NCBI GenBank assembly: GCA_019009955.1
Contig: CM032231.1
Coordinates: forward strand, 107,168,501-107,232,500
DNA: 64,000 bases
Direction: 5' to 3'
From: Riptortus pedestris
Lineage: Eukaryota; Arthropoda; Insecta; Hemiptera; Alydidae
Shown here: positions 9,801-21,757 of the stretch, one piece after another
Layout of the letters: every line of letters starts with the position of its first letter
How positions within the stretch are numbered: position 1 is the stretch's first letter
The notes under the pieces: generated by a model
The model's database searches: none
What the model saw: only the letters and a program-made list of their open reading frames with translations
Told to the model about the DNA's origin: nothing
Made by a program: the position numbers and the translations under genes

Positions 9801-12539
9801 GGTTTACATAAACAAAACCTATGGAAATCATGCAACCAACATTATTTAAATTAAAAATCTTAACCTAAAAAAGAAAACCGAATTAAAATAGAATTATAAC
9901 GGTCAACAATAGAACAAAATATACATAAATATCAGAGAAAAAGGGGAAATGTCATTTCTTTAAAGCATACTTAGCTAGTCAATATATAGAAAAAAAAATT
10001 TAAAATTATACTGCTAAAAACAAATAACATATTAACTTAATAAGAGATTTAAAAAACAAAACAAAACAACATATACTGATAACAAGAATACCCAAAATAC
10101 CAATTATATCTAGAACTGAATTTTAAAAAACAAGGTAAAAAGTATACCATAGGAAAATCCATGGAAGCAACAACATAAAGTGAAATCAAAGATCGATAGA
10201 GTGGAACAGAAAGTAGATACATTTTGAAGAGCGTTAGAGAGCAGTAGCTTGCACCACGGCAGCCGTCTACCTTGTTTGAAGATAATTTAACCTAAAAACT
10301 AATTACAATCGTATGGGCTATTAGAATAATACATCGCCACTATTGGACTGCCTTTTTCTTACTCTGGTTTATAAATCATTTGAGTTTGCTTCCATAAACG
10401 CTTTACAAATTGAGAGATTGAACGAACGTGAATGGGAAATTGAACACCTAAGTTGTAGTTACGAATCTTGGTACTTGAACTTAACTTACTTGAAATACTT
10501 ACATTTTTTCTGGATGGCTTATTATACTTCAAACTCCAATTATCAATATCATTTTTCTATTTAACACAACTATTAAAACTTTTCTTGTAAGTAAAGTATA
10601 ATAACTTACATATGTATGAAAGAATAATACTTTTATAAGAAAAAATAACGTTATATATATTGAAGAAAAAAATTAGTTGAAAATACGCTATTATTCTTTT
10701 TATGACTGTGAATTATTGATGCAGAGGAAATCAAATTTTAAAGGCCAAGTTTTGAAAAACAAAATATGTCTAGAAGACATTTTTAGACGAGGCGAAAGTC
10801 GAATCTGTATTGCTCTTCAGAATTTGATTAAGAGACATGATTAAATTAGGTATTAGTAAATTCAGAATTTTAAAGACATTGTGACTCTTTAAAAGGGCAA
10901 ATCATAAATATTATAATGTAGTTGTTGCGTGATTCACGTTTGAAATGTTAGGATTTTTCAGCGTCTAGAAATATGACATTTTTGCCCGTTTCGAAAAATA
11001 ACTATAAAGACGTACGCCACACAGTTTTGGCATATATTTACACGTTCATAAGTTGGTAGAACTATGAAGGCGAAGAAACGCGTCGTTTATTGATGCAAAG
11101 AACTCTGTAATAATTAACCTTTATTTGGATCCGGCTAGAATCGTGACTTGACGATTTTATCACTGCTTGTATTACCATTCATCAACATCAACGTCAATTG
11201 AATTTTTAGTTGTTTTATTTTATTATTTTACTTAAGAAGATACCAAGCCTTTCGGGCTCCTTTGACTTGCTGGTAAGCTGTGCATATTCGGTTAACCATG
11301 AAGGACGAAATATGATTTGAGAAGAAAACGTTTCAGGAATTTAAAAAAAAAAAAAGTTGTATTTATCTTCACTGTTAATGAATTTCTTCAGCAACATTAA
11401 ATATTAAGATTATCCACCCAACGGGATTTTGGAAACCTTCCTTCCTATATTACTTTCCTATACACGGTCTTCTTCGAAATGATGAAGGTGGAACATTTAA
11501 TACAGCGAACAAATCTGATTAAATAGTTGAACATGTGAAATAAATACTATTTCCCTCGTATTTTATAAGCAAGGGACACCCTTGCCACTAAATTGTCAAT
11601 AATATTTTTGAATATAGGGTCCAGAATAAGAAAAACTTTATTTTAAAATAAGGAGAAGCCAACTTGAAATGAAAAATAAATATATTTCATATACTGGGGC
11701 TTTAAATAATACTTCATTCTACATTTCATGAATATTAGCCATATGTTCAACCTATCTACAGAGTGACAGACAAAATATCAATAAAATCATTATAAAGCAA
11801 TGAATATATATATATATTTAAATACGGTACACCGAAATATAGTAATATTACCATTTTTGGATGCTGGAGAGCGTAGTTCAAAATGAGATTGTCATCTTTT
11901 CTAGAGATCTTGCCAATCAACTTAGATGTGGGGCATAAACCCAATAGTAAATAAATCTTTTCTAGAAACAGGTTTAGCGAATTTCCTTAACTGAGCTACT
12001 CTATCAATTTATCCGACGTTTGACATGATATTAAGTTCTGTTATCAATTGAACAGTTTCGTGCATCACGATAAGAAACTGATTTTAGCAGTTGCTTTATA
12101 TGGCTTACAAGTGAATCAGCAGCACTGGAAAGTTATGTACAAAACAAATAGTTAGTTCAGGATAGGCTTTCAGTAAATTCTCTACAACATTCATTTTTGT
12201 AATGTATTTTGTTAAATGGTTTAATAAAACCATTTAAATTATAACTGTCTTACTTTTGACTGAATTCTTATTATTATTTATTTATTTGTGCAGTGTACTG
12301 ATGTCGACGGTCTACTATAAAGAGGATTTTTGCGAGGATAGACCATGTTTTATTGTTTAAATCCAAGATGATAAAGATTGGACTTCTGAGAAATAAATCC
12401 TTACTTTTAGTGAGTATAAAGTTAAAGTCCTTAAATTCTCATAGTACCATAACATCTTTTTACAAATAAAAAGATTCATAATTTATAGCATTCACTATAT
12501 AATTAAATATTATATTCTTCATTTGTAATTATATGTAGA
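9801..12539. other. Intron stretch, AT-rich, nothing recognised
   Basis: No gene, RNA gene or known family copy seen. Part of it (10970-11160) has normal base composition but carries no conserved reading frame. The ORF at 10343-10564 (73 codons) has no recognisable motif. Confidence 0.4.
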
Positions 12540-12834
12540 TATAGGGTACATTTTCCTCCTTGCCCAAATTCTGACTAAGAACAAGTTGGAGGAAGTCTGG
12601 GGTATACATTAATGGTGTGGTCTGCATAATCATACGGACTAATGGCTATCATTAATCAGGAGGGGTGACTGTAGAACAATTCTGACCTCGAGTGGGATTT
12701 TCTCCACTCTTCCTGATGACTTCACTGATGCAGGAGGAGACGGGAAACCCCTAGGTGTCCCTTCATCTCTTCAGATGTTCACCACAGTGGTAATGATGAT
12801 TTCATGCTCACGAGGACAACGCCTGTAGATACAA
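12540..12834. other. GC-richer unclassified block
   Basis: Base composition is distinctly less AT-rich than its surroundings, including GGAGGAGACGGGAAACCCC at about 12735. No reading frame is long enough to judge. It could be the non-coding end of an old retroelement or a conserved intronic element. It directly precedes DINE-like copy 5. Confidence 0.2.
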
Positions 12835-13424
12835 AAGCTCTGTCACGCATCGGCATCGTTAACTAACCAATTTTCCCACATGCGTCACGCATTAGCATTC
12901 ATCCCAAAAAGTAAATGTTCAAAGAGAACAATATTTGGTATTTATAATTCAAATAAAGTGCTTCATAATATAACAGCTAATTTTTAATGGGACATGAGCA
13001 GGACTTGGGACATGGGGGAAAACTGAAATGACCCGATAATAATCAAGATAGTGAAAAACGTGCATAACAACATTTATAGAACATTACATTGCAATAAGAT
13101 TGGTTCTATACAATTCTTTGATTTGACGTATAATAACGGAGGTATTAAGCTTTTTCAAAATCACCTCCAAACCCCCCTCCTGCTGCTCAAATTTCAGCCT
13201 TTAACGAATTGATCTGTAGTTTTACATGTAGCGGTTAAATATCCAGCTTGGTACGATCAAATAAAAATTCTACCGCTAGAGCGTTAACAGGCAAATATAT
13301 GTATGTTTTGAACGGCCCTCATTCCGACATCTATTGCGTTGGATCGATGGACATTTGAGGAAATTTTTCCAAAATCCTGAGTACGACCTCAATAGCTGAA
13401 TTCCATTAAGGGGAATGTGCTAAA
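12835..13424 (+). mobile_element. DINE-like element, copy 5
   Basis: 5' end AAAAGCTCTGTCACGCATCGG with the subterminal repeat decayed to AACCAATTTTCCC. The interior has the C-rich block (about 13165-13185), TTTCAGCCTTTAACGAA, and ACCGCTAGAGCGTTAACAGG. The AT tract is reduced to ATATATGTATG. The 3' end reads CTCAATAGCTGAATTCCATTAAGGGGAATGTGCTAAA. Confidence 0.75.
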
Positions 13425-13477
13425 TCAACAGCACCATAGACTAAGCCAGAGGTGGCTATAGCAAATTTATTTTCTTT

Positions 13478-13573
13478 CTAGGCTCGGTAACTTGAGCTTC
13501 TGATACCATTATCTTCCATGATTCCTCTCAGTACTCTGTCAGGTATCTCCTGCTGCAGCCACCACAAGCGTTT
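13478..13573 (-). pseudogene. LINE relic, possible RTE-like C-terminus
   Basis: Minus-strand reading gives KRLWWLQQEIPDRVLRGI followed by MEDNGIRSSSYRA and a stop. The order (basic-RLWWLQQ, then an acidic helix, then a short run before the stop) resembles the last part of RTE-clade non-LTR retrotransposon proteins, where RW-x-x-Q-V and a DR-x-x-W tail are usual. The upstream frame is broken. It could be the end of the same element as the relic at 15040-15400, interrupted by the SINE at 14765-15015. Confidence 0.3.
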
Positions 13574-14752
13574 TCCAGGCCATCAAGCAAACTCTTTTCC
13601 TAGTTCCACCTAAAGGAGACGTAGAAAAGCATAACTTCGTACAAATCAGGAGATAGTAAACCTTCCTCGAAATTACAGCTCATTAAATGAGATGGTCCCA
13701 ACAAATAGTAAATTTGGGTGTCAAATGTGACAATCCACTAGTCTGTAACTAGTATTGAAAGATGAGATGTATGAGTGGAGAGAATTATATAAATATATTC
13801 CCTCATATCAGGGATACTGAACTGAGGAAAACAAATACTGATGATGGGTAAAAGGAAATAATATTGCTAACTTCCTAAATTAAGTGCCGTTCTCTTTTAT
13901 TACACGAGCATATCCAAAAATTAAACCTTGTAACGTATATTAATCTGAAAATTAGAAATGGAGATGTTTGGACTTGACCACCCGTGCAATCCTCCTTTTG
14001 ACAGTATACGTCATACGTTTTATTGCATCTTCCAAAGACCAACTACTGAGTTTCTTCTACCTAAGGAAAACTGTAAACCTTACATTTCAATTTGCATTTA
14101 ATTATTGAAAATGTTAAAGAATTCGCTAATTAAGAATATTTTCTTAGAAGGGAATTTTTTTTTAATTTATAGCCCTACCGAAACCTCTTCAGAAGGTACT
14201 AATTCCTTAAAATTATAATGATGAAGTAGGAGAACTCTCCCCAGTAGTCAATAAAAAGAGGATATATTAAAATAAGACCAGGCGCCAAGTGGCGCAGGCT
14301 ACAGGAAAGGGGTATCATTACTTTGGAACCAGTTCGACACCAAGGTCGGCTCCAAAGATATTGCCAACCGAATCTAGTGGGCCTTTCGCTCTAATATTTC
14401 TGATTCCGTTCTAGGAGGCTTAACGTTACTACGATAAGGTGAATAGCGGTTAATTCCACAAGTAGTAGAACGGTTAATTTCCATTTTGGGGAAAGAGCAT
14501 TACAATTTAAAATAGTACATACCTTTAGTCCTTAGTTGCTTATAATACCACAGCGATTATGTGGATACATAAACTCAGTTCCATTTACAAACAATTGCAG
14601 AATATTTTTGGCCTGTTCCAGCCTTCTACAGTACTGTCTATCCTGGGAAATGGTTTTCCACAGAACTTGTGAAAATTAGCTTAGTACATTCGTTGTAGTC
14701 TCCATATAATTTCTTCAATCTCTAGTGCCTTGCTGTCCGCTATCTCTTGTTG
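13574..14752. other. AT-rich intron stretch between LINE relic pieces
   Basis: Contains parts with ordinary composition (14280-14440, 14600-14750) that could be decayed LINE sequence lying between the two relics, but no frame could be followed. Confidence 0.25.
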
Positions 14753-14762
14753 GTTTCCATAA

Positions 14763-14764
<2 letters not shown>

Positions 14765-14799
<35 letters not shown>

Positions 14800-15015
14800 T
14801 ATTAACGTCCACTTTTTGGTACTTAGGCTAATTGGGACGGGTTATCTATAGGTTACCACCCTTTTCTAGCCAGGGTGGGATTTTAGGATATTATTTAATG
14901 AATTTCGTGACTAAATAATTTCCTTTACCCAGGCGAGAATCGAACTCGCCGTTCTAGGTTTACCATGTGAGATAAAGGTCCAACGCTTTAACTCGCGATG
15001 GCTAACCTGGGCCCC
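14765..15015 (-). mobile_element. tRNA-Leu-like SINE, copy 3, with target duplication
   Basis: Complete reverse-strand copy with a long (TAA)n tail (as ATT repeats at 14765-14800), the body GGTGGTAACCTATAG, B box GAGTTCGATTCTCG and head ending GGGGCCCAGGTTAGCC. It is flanked by exact direct repeats GTTTCCATAATA at 14753-14764 and 15016-15027, the target-site duplication expected of L1-type retrotransposition. Confidence 0.93.
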
Positions 15016-15039
15016 GTTTCCATAATAAGTATTATTGTT

Positions 15040-15400
15040 ATATCCATCATAAAATTTTAGTTTTTATGTCGTGCTAAATCTAGCATTCTGTAATAAATAT
15101 TATTTTCCATCTTTTATTTCTTTTACGGGGTTGTGAAGTCTGTATTCCGTTGCGTTCAAATCTTTCAACTTTTGACAGTCACTGTAATTGTCTCATGCCC
15201 GTAAATCAGCGGGAGGTTGATAACGCTTCTATAGGTATTTAGTTTCCCTAAACTAGTGAAGCTTTTTGGTCCATTTTTCGGGTTACTACTGATTTTGTAA
15301 TTTTCTTGGTTTATTACGAAGCCTACAGCCCTTGTAGCTGCTATTAGCAATGTATCTTCTCCTTCATGTTTCCGAGATCAGCCACGTCAACTCCGAATAC
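15040..15400 (-). pseudogene. LINE reverse-transcriptase relic (RTE/CR1-like)
   Basis: The minus strand reads AATRAVGFVINQENYKIS and, further on, INLPLIYGHETITVT. These resemble two neighbouring conserved stretches of RTE-like non-LTR reverse transcriptases: the A-x-x-x-GL-x-IN-x-x-KT segment and the later YG-x-ET-W-T segment. The spacing of about 30 residues is shorter than normal, and the frame is interrupted downstream. Similar low-quality coding traces may extend to about 16080. The element is dead. Confidence 0.45.
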
Positions 15401-18034
15401 GACGAATTTGTGCATCTTTCATATGCGCTGTCCTTCCGTCTTGGATATTCCCGCATTTGCCTTGTCCAAGATTGAACAATATGTGACACAAGGTCGAAGA
15501 TCTAAGTCATCTCACCTTGCACGAACATCGGTCACCAAGAGCCATAAATAAAAACCTTGGACAGTCATACGAGTTTCCATATAAACCATGTTTCTTCACT
15601 ATTTTCCAATGACCGCGTGGGGCATCCCTATCATACTATGATATCGATGATTGGAGAATACTTTGCTGAACCTCCCGAGGCTTCTCGAATATCTTACCTC
15701 CTTCCTTTATGTATTCTGCTTGATAATGACACAACGATAATTCGTAGTTCGGGTACCAATTATTGTGTATTTTGGATGCTATACGCTACTGGGAGCATGC
15801 GGTCCTTGAATAAATTTTTACGCTCAGGGAGTCTTTACATATCACATATGTTCCACCACTCTAAATTCAAATTCTCTCTCCAGCTCTTGAGTATTTAGGC
15901 CCATTGATTTCCCAACCTCTCCGCTTATCTCAACAACCTGTCATCCTGTAGCTCCTCAATCATATTTCATTCTGGTCCTGAGCTTGGTTCATCATTCAGG
16001 ACTACCATTATTCTCCAGCTTCTCGACGTGATCTCTCCATACTCCATACTTCAGTATCTGCAGTTGGTTTCCAAGTTTTCTTATCAGCTCTAGTCATAGT
16101 GAGATAAGACGTTTATTAGGTGTGTCCATGACCACGAAACAAAATTAACCATGAACCTTATGACCAACAGCTGATTCGGATGATTATAAAGTTTGGTACT
16201 TCTGACTGGAATTTAGATATAAAAACTTCATTTAAATTTCTCTATAATTTTCTTCAACTTGGTTGCTTAAAGTACTTAATACATTGTGTAAATTTGGATG
16301 TATCTCTTTGGCCAAGGTATTAATTACTTCGAAGTATTGCGATAACGATACGAATATTATACATGTGAGCAATCATTGCTCTTTACTTAAGCCGTACACA
16401 ATTCATGTGCGAACACTTTCTTTATTTGCAATCAGTGGCTGAAAGTCAATTAAATAAACCATTATTTTTTTTACTTATTTAGAAATAGCTCGCCTAGGGA
16501 ATGGTAGGTAGCTCAAGGGAATCCATTTTATATTATTTATAAAGTGAATTTTGCGCCGTAAATGGGGCCAAGAAGAAGCGAAACGTGTAAAGATGATTCT
16601 TTTATTTAATTGGCCAACATCTATTGCTAGAGTAAAAATTTAATTTTACTGGTGATCATACTAATGAAGTAAAAAATTATTTTGTACTTTGATGATATAG
16701 ATTACCTTGTAATAGTAAAAACATTACAAAATGTCAGAAAAGCAAGGAGAAAAGCCGAAATATTTATTCATCAATATCTGTGGAGAGTATCACGACTTTT
16801 CCTGATATATTTTCCCCATCGTCCGGCATCTGAACATAATAGATACAAAACATATTGTAAATTAATTGTTTTAAGTTTATCTGAGATAATTAAAATTTTA
16901 ACCATAAGAACTAAATTGAATAGAAAAAGTTGAGGTTAGTTTAGGAAGCTGGGGATAGATCCGGTTGGGATGATTCAGATGGCAGTGTCACTGCCCTGAG
17001 CTGTTAGAACAGCTGACTAATAAGGTGAAGGTCACTCTAGAAGGTAAGGGTGTGGCCGACCGGTCTTTCTTTATCGGAGCCTCCCGACTCCTCCTCACAC
17101 ATGTATTTCCTCCCATTTTATTGATACACTTATCTCGGGATTGCATGAGTGAGTGGTTTTGAAGGTCTTATGGCCGATATTTAACAGTTAGTTCATGGGC
17201 AGTGCAGTGATCAATCGGTGGGAAATACCAAAACAATAATAGTAAAATCCCAGTTTTATTTATTATATGAAACTCTTTGCCACAACAGTCTGTATTATTT
17301 CACGCAATCGGTGAAAGGATCAACTGGGCTAGCTTGCCGGGCTGCTTAGGTGTGATACTGCAGACCAAAGACTACTACTTCCGTATTCATGTAGAATCTC
17401 AATTGCCTCACGATGGCGAGTGGATGGATTCCAGGGGAAGGTATAGACACTCAACTTCGAAACCCGATACCTGCACAGCATTATTACCCTGTGTATTTAT
17501 TACGGTTTTAGTGTAGCCTTACCATTGTGTACCCCTGTCACACACACACCCTTCGCAAGGAAAGTCAACATTTTAAAGTTATTAATTTGAAATCTTTAGA
17601 AGAGAAAGGTTGGTCACCATACCTTCCCATTCTGCTCAAGTGAGTCTCCGACCAGTAATTTGTAATAATGATAACTGCATAAACTTCAAAACCTGCTGAG
17701 CTACATTTATGCTGATGTCAACTATGCTTTAAATAGATAGTACTCTCTTAATTACTGATTGTTAGTCTTTATTGGCTTCTAGATGAGGGTTTTTACCCCA
17801 TTGGGAGTAACAGTGATGTCACAAAGGGGAAGGTTTCAAGAACATATGCTTACTTTTACGGAACATGTTTATTTAAGAATCATAATAAAACAACTTTGAA
17901 TGCAATAAAATAACTCACTAACTGATAATATGCAAGAACTAAAACATCAGCTTACTAAACATACAATAATAAAATATAAGAAATAGGTGACTAGTTAGGG
18001 GTACTTGAATATATCACAGTTTAGTAATTTATAA
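15401..18034. other. Intron stretch, possible LINE extension then AT-rich DNA
   Basis: 15401-16080 is less AT-rich and may be upstream sequence of the reverse-strand LINE relic. The + strand ORFs at 15366-15551 and 15557-15898 look like its antisense shadow. 16930-17130 is another GC-richer block of unknown nature. A short (CA)n run lies at about 17538. No gene is supported. Confidence 0.3.
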
Positions 18035-18221
18035 ACTTGGAGAGAGAAAAAGACGTCGAATTCTTCAGAAATTTTTACTGCTGTCTTTCCCCGAGCCACT
18101 TGCTGTCTTTCCCAATGAGCGCATGCAAGTAGCTCTGAAGATGGAGACAGTAGTCGTCGAAAGCGGTTAGCGCTGAAATAAAAATTTGCGAAGAATTGGA
18201 TGTCTTTTTCTCTCTCCAAGT
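18035..18221. repeat. Foldback element with CTGANGATG/GAAAG module b
   Basis: Inverted arms at 18035-18080 and 18176-18221 begin with ACTTGGAGAGAGAAAAAGAC and its complement; about 40 of 44 positions pair. Between them on the + strand lies CTGAAGATG at 18134, a partial stem closed by GAC-AGTA-GTC, and GAAAGCGG at 18159. The 88-codon reverse ORF at 17995-18261 is the shadow of this structure. Confidence 0.65.
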
Positions 18222-19420
18222 AAAAATATTCTTCACTTCTAACAAATCGAATAAGATACATTCTTCACTGCTGTGGAATAATTCCTAATTCCACTTATTT
18301 CCTAATAACACTAATTGCTCGATGTATTGTATAACCATACATTGAGGAATTATGCCGGGAACGTACATCACCCGAACACATAAAACTTGAAGAAGTCAAG
18401 CGCTAAAGACCATCGGTAGCCAGATGAATGATCACCAACTGTAACTGTGCTGGATATATAACCTGCGGGCGTAGAACCTTCTCAGTTGTCGCCAGAGAGG
18501 TACAAAGTATGAAAGCGATTACTATTACGACGGACAAGAAACTTGCTGTACACCTAAAGAGAATGGTTGAAACGAAAATCCTGTGCACTTTATGAGTGAA
18601 TAATCTTTTTGCCATTGGTTGATGTCAAATATCAAATTTTGAATAGTAATTTGACCTCTTGAAGGGACTAGGGTGCACCAGTTGGTGCTTAGCCCAAAAT
18701 TCTTCCTCATAATCCCACTAGTATAGCCTTTAGCCTCTCCCTGGCTATAAAAAGCATGGGAACCAGAAACTATCAGCCCCCATTAATTTTTAAATTATAA
18801 TAAACGGGCAGTAAAACACAATGTTTAAGTCTTCATCAAAATTATGTTTTATGTATTAGTTGTTAAATTCAAAGTGATATAAGAGATCTGTCAAAAGTAA
18901 ATTGTAGATAGCTGTAAGGAGTTGGAGAGGTTTCAAGGCCATCAGGTATCAACTAATTGTACCTATAGTTCGACGACCCTACAAATTTACAAATACTTTC
19001 AAATGGAAACTATCGGTTGGATTGCATCTGATATTCGAGAAATGCCCGATAAGAAACGATAATCGTTTGGGAAAGGTCCTTGATGAATAAGTGAAGAGTT
19101 CCAAATGCCTCCTGTAATAAGCAGTTTGCTAATGGCCGGCACGTGTTTTTGTTTTTAAAAGAAAAAGCTGGCGCCACAATCTAAAATTATCCTTTTAGCG
19201 ACTTTTTAACCAATTAGCCGGCCGCTACTGGACAGAATTAGTTGTAGTTTTATTTTGGCTTCCTTCCGAAAGATGAATATTACATTTACTGGAGTTCTCC
19301 ATCCCTTGTAAAAATTAAATCATTTAAGTTCTGATTTATTAGAGGAGTTCCATCAATCAGTCAATATACCAGGCAGATTGATGATTATTATACAGCGAAA
19401 TAATTAATCCTTGGTAAATG
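18222..19420. other. Intron stretch, nothing recognised
   Basis: Mixed composition; a GC-richer patch at 19120-19270 contains GCCGGCACGTG and GCCGGCCGC but no reading frame. Small reverse ORFs at 18403-18710 have no recognisable domain. Confidence 0.35.
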
Positions 19421-19873
19421 AAAAAGTCCGTCACGCTTGGGCTGCGTTAACTAAGCAGATTTCCAACGTCAAGTGCATGCATTTACTTCAAAATCTAAAA
19501 GATCAATGAGAACTATATTTGGCATGTCGGCTTCAAATAATGTGTTTCATAATATAACAGCGTCATATTTGTTTTTTTAATATTTCATGAGTAGGAGTGG
19601 GGGTCTACTGAAGGCCGAAAACTAAAGAATGCAAATATCTTGGTTAATAATCAAGATAGTGAAAAAAAGTACATATCAACATTTATAGAACATTAAATTT
19701 GCAATAAAATAACGTCTACACAATTTTTCGTTCACACGCATAATAACGGAAAAATTACCCCTCATGCATGTAGGATTTCAGCCATTAAAAAAAATGTTTA
19801 GTTATACATTAAACGTTTAAATATCAAGGTTGGTAAAGATCAAACAAACATTGCGACTGCTAGAGCATTAACA

Positions 19874-19954
<81 letters not shown>

Positions 19955-20085
19955 TTGAACGGACCACCTTTTCCTCATCTCCTGGGTAGGATAGATAGAC
20001 ATTTGAGAAAAGTTTTCGAAAATCGCGTCATGAGTAGAACCTCTATAGGTCATTTCCCTCGAGGGTGAAGGGTGAAGAATGCCAA
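19421..20085 (+). mobile_element. DINE-like element, copy 6
   Basis: 5' end AAAAAGTCCGTCACGCTTGG, subterminal repeat AAGCAGATTTCC, GACTGCTAGAGCATTAACAG before a 73-base AT tract (19878-19950), then AGTTTTGAACGGACC. The 3' palindrome is altered to ATTTCCCTCGAGGGTGAAGGG, so the 3' subterminal repeat is degraded. Confidence 0.82.
19878..19950. repeat. (AT)n tract inside DINE-like copy 6
   Basis: Pure AT dinucleotides at the family's fixed internal site. Confidence 0.95.
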
Positions 20086-20859
20086 CAAGCTAATTTTTTT
20101 TATTTACAGAAAATAAGTCATGTTTTAGTGAAATTTTGAAAAACTACATTGATTAATTTGGAGAAATTTTACCATTTGGTTGTGTGATAAAGGGTGTAAA
20201 TCGCTAAACTTGCGTGACACCAAACACAAAACAAATAAATTAGGTGTTGACAATATAACTTTTATTTGTTTCTTCGAAGTTGGTATTTGTTCAATGCAAC
20301 TCGAATATATTCTTCAATGTATATTATGCTTCTTTGCGGTACCAGTTTTAGAGATTTAATCCTGAAAGGTCTTTGAGAAAACAATATCAATTAATCACTA
20401 CTGTAGTATTTGGAATTTTTGAATTTAAAAACTATGAAAAATAATAATACAGTAATTACTTGTTCCTCATTTTTATCATTTATATTGGCTGGTTCTACTA
20501 AAGTATCTCATGCCATTGTCATAACCTGTGTAATTGTTTGATACCAAGTTTAGTATTTGAGAATGTTCATGCTTCAACATTTCCTGAATTATATGTCCCT
20601 ATTGGATAAAAATATTTTAGACACTTGCTTATGAAAGATTGGATAGTGTTGAGTAATTTTTCATTCGTTCTATAAAAATTAAGAGTTTAGAGTCTTAAGA
20701 GCTCATAGTACCCAGTTAATAGTGAGGTTGAAATTGGTATTCGCTTGATTTACCGGATATCTATTTCACTTATATTTTTCAACTGAAAAAAAGGTGCATT
20801 TTGGTTGTACAAGAGGTTTATAGTCTGAAGAATTCTGGCGAAGAATTTGATTTTTATTC
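20086..20859. other. AT-rich intron stretch, nothing recognised
   Basis: No family copy or gene recognised. Confidence 0.4.
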
Positions 20860-21480
20860 CGGTCTAAATTTATGGAATTTTTTTTATGGACATTGGCCCC
20901 AGCGCACACCCCAGACGGATCGAGCTATATATAGAATAGAAATAAAGGAACCAGCTGGCGGTTTAATGGCTCCCGTGAGGGAAGCAGGTTATCGAGGAAT
21001 GCTGGATGAGCTAGGTCCAGCAGGAATGTGATGGATCTCGAGAGCAAAGGATCTTGCGCCGAGAGCTGAAATAAATTGCGCGAGCCGCATAAACGGCCGG
21101 CCTTGCGCCTCTCTTTCTTATGCTGAGGTCACCGCATTGCCTTATATCCACTGTTAAGCCCCCCACAGGAAAGCGGTGAAAAATATTGCAAATTTATTTC
21201 TAACAAATGGAGTATTTTAAACGGAGGCTCCCTAGTCGTTAATGGTGATTACTGCAAATTCCTGGCTGGCAAACTCATAAATGTTTTCCGCATTCAGAGT
21301 CTAATTTGGCTGCAATCGTAATCTTCAAGCACTCAGACGTTCATAAAGTGCCCAAAAGAATTCCAGCCTGCGGTAAAAAAAAACATTTTTAATTAACATT
21401 ATCGCAATCTAAGTATCGTCCACGTAAACCGCATGGACCGTCAGTATCATTTTATCAACCGCATTCTAAAACGAATTTAA
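20860..21480. other. Repeat-poor block of ordinary base composition in intron 1
   Basis: About 600 bases clearly less AT-rich than the flanks, without any family repeat. An ORF at 20801-21031 on + contains a short readable run (KEPAGGLMAPVREAGYRG) but no domain that I recognise. CTATATATAG lies at 20924, about 45 bases before an ATG at 20966. It could be a regulatory element or an unrecognised exon; neither is shown. Confidence 0.25.
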
Positions 21481-21539
21481 TATTTGACAGATGTAGTAAA
21501 ATAAACCAAGTTTCAAGTCATTTATTATTATTATTATTA

Positions 21540-21757
21540 TTGCAATGCATTTCCGAATAAATTATTCTGGTATATTAAAATAAATATGGGAAATATTAAT
21601 TCGATAAACTATCCACACTTTGTGATGGTTATGGAACTTAATAATGCTTCTATTATTAAGTTCCAAAACCATCAAAAAGTGTGGATAGTTTAACGAATTA
21701 ATATTTTCCATATTTATTTTAATATACCAGAATAATTTATTCGGAAATTATTTGCAA
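21540..21757. repeat. Near-perfect 218-bp hairpin (foldback)
   Basis: Arms of 106 bases at 21540-21645 and 21652-21757 pair at about 99 positions, with a 6-base loop (GCTTCT). The outer ends read TTGCAA on both sides. There is no coding content and no obvious target duplication, although the left flank is an ATT repeat. It could be a foldback MITE or, if transcribed with the intron, a long-hairpin RNA source. Confidence 0.92.

Noticed and set aside
19868..20053. Reverse ORF with YIYIYI repeats
   Set aside because: Translation of the AT tract of DINE-like copy 6; similar YIYI ORFs at 6262, 37669 and 51946 are rejected likewise.
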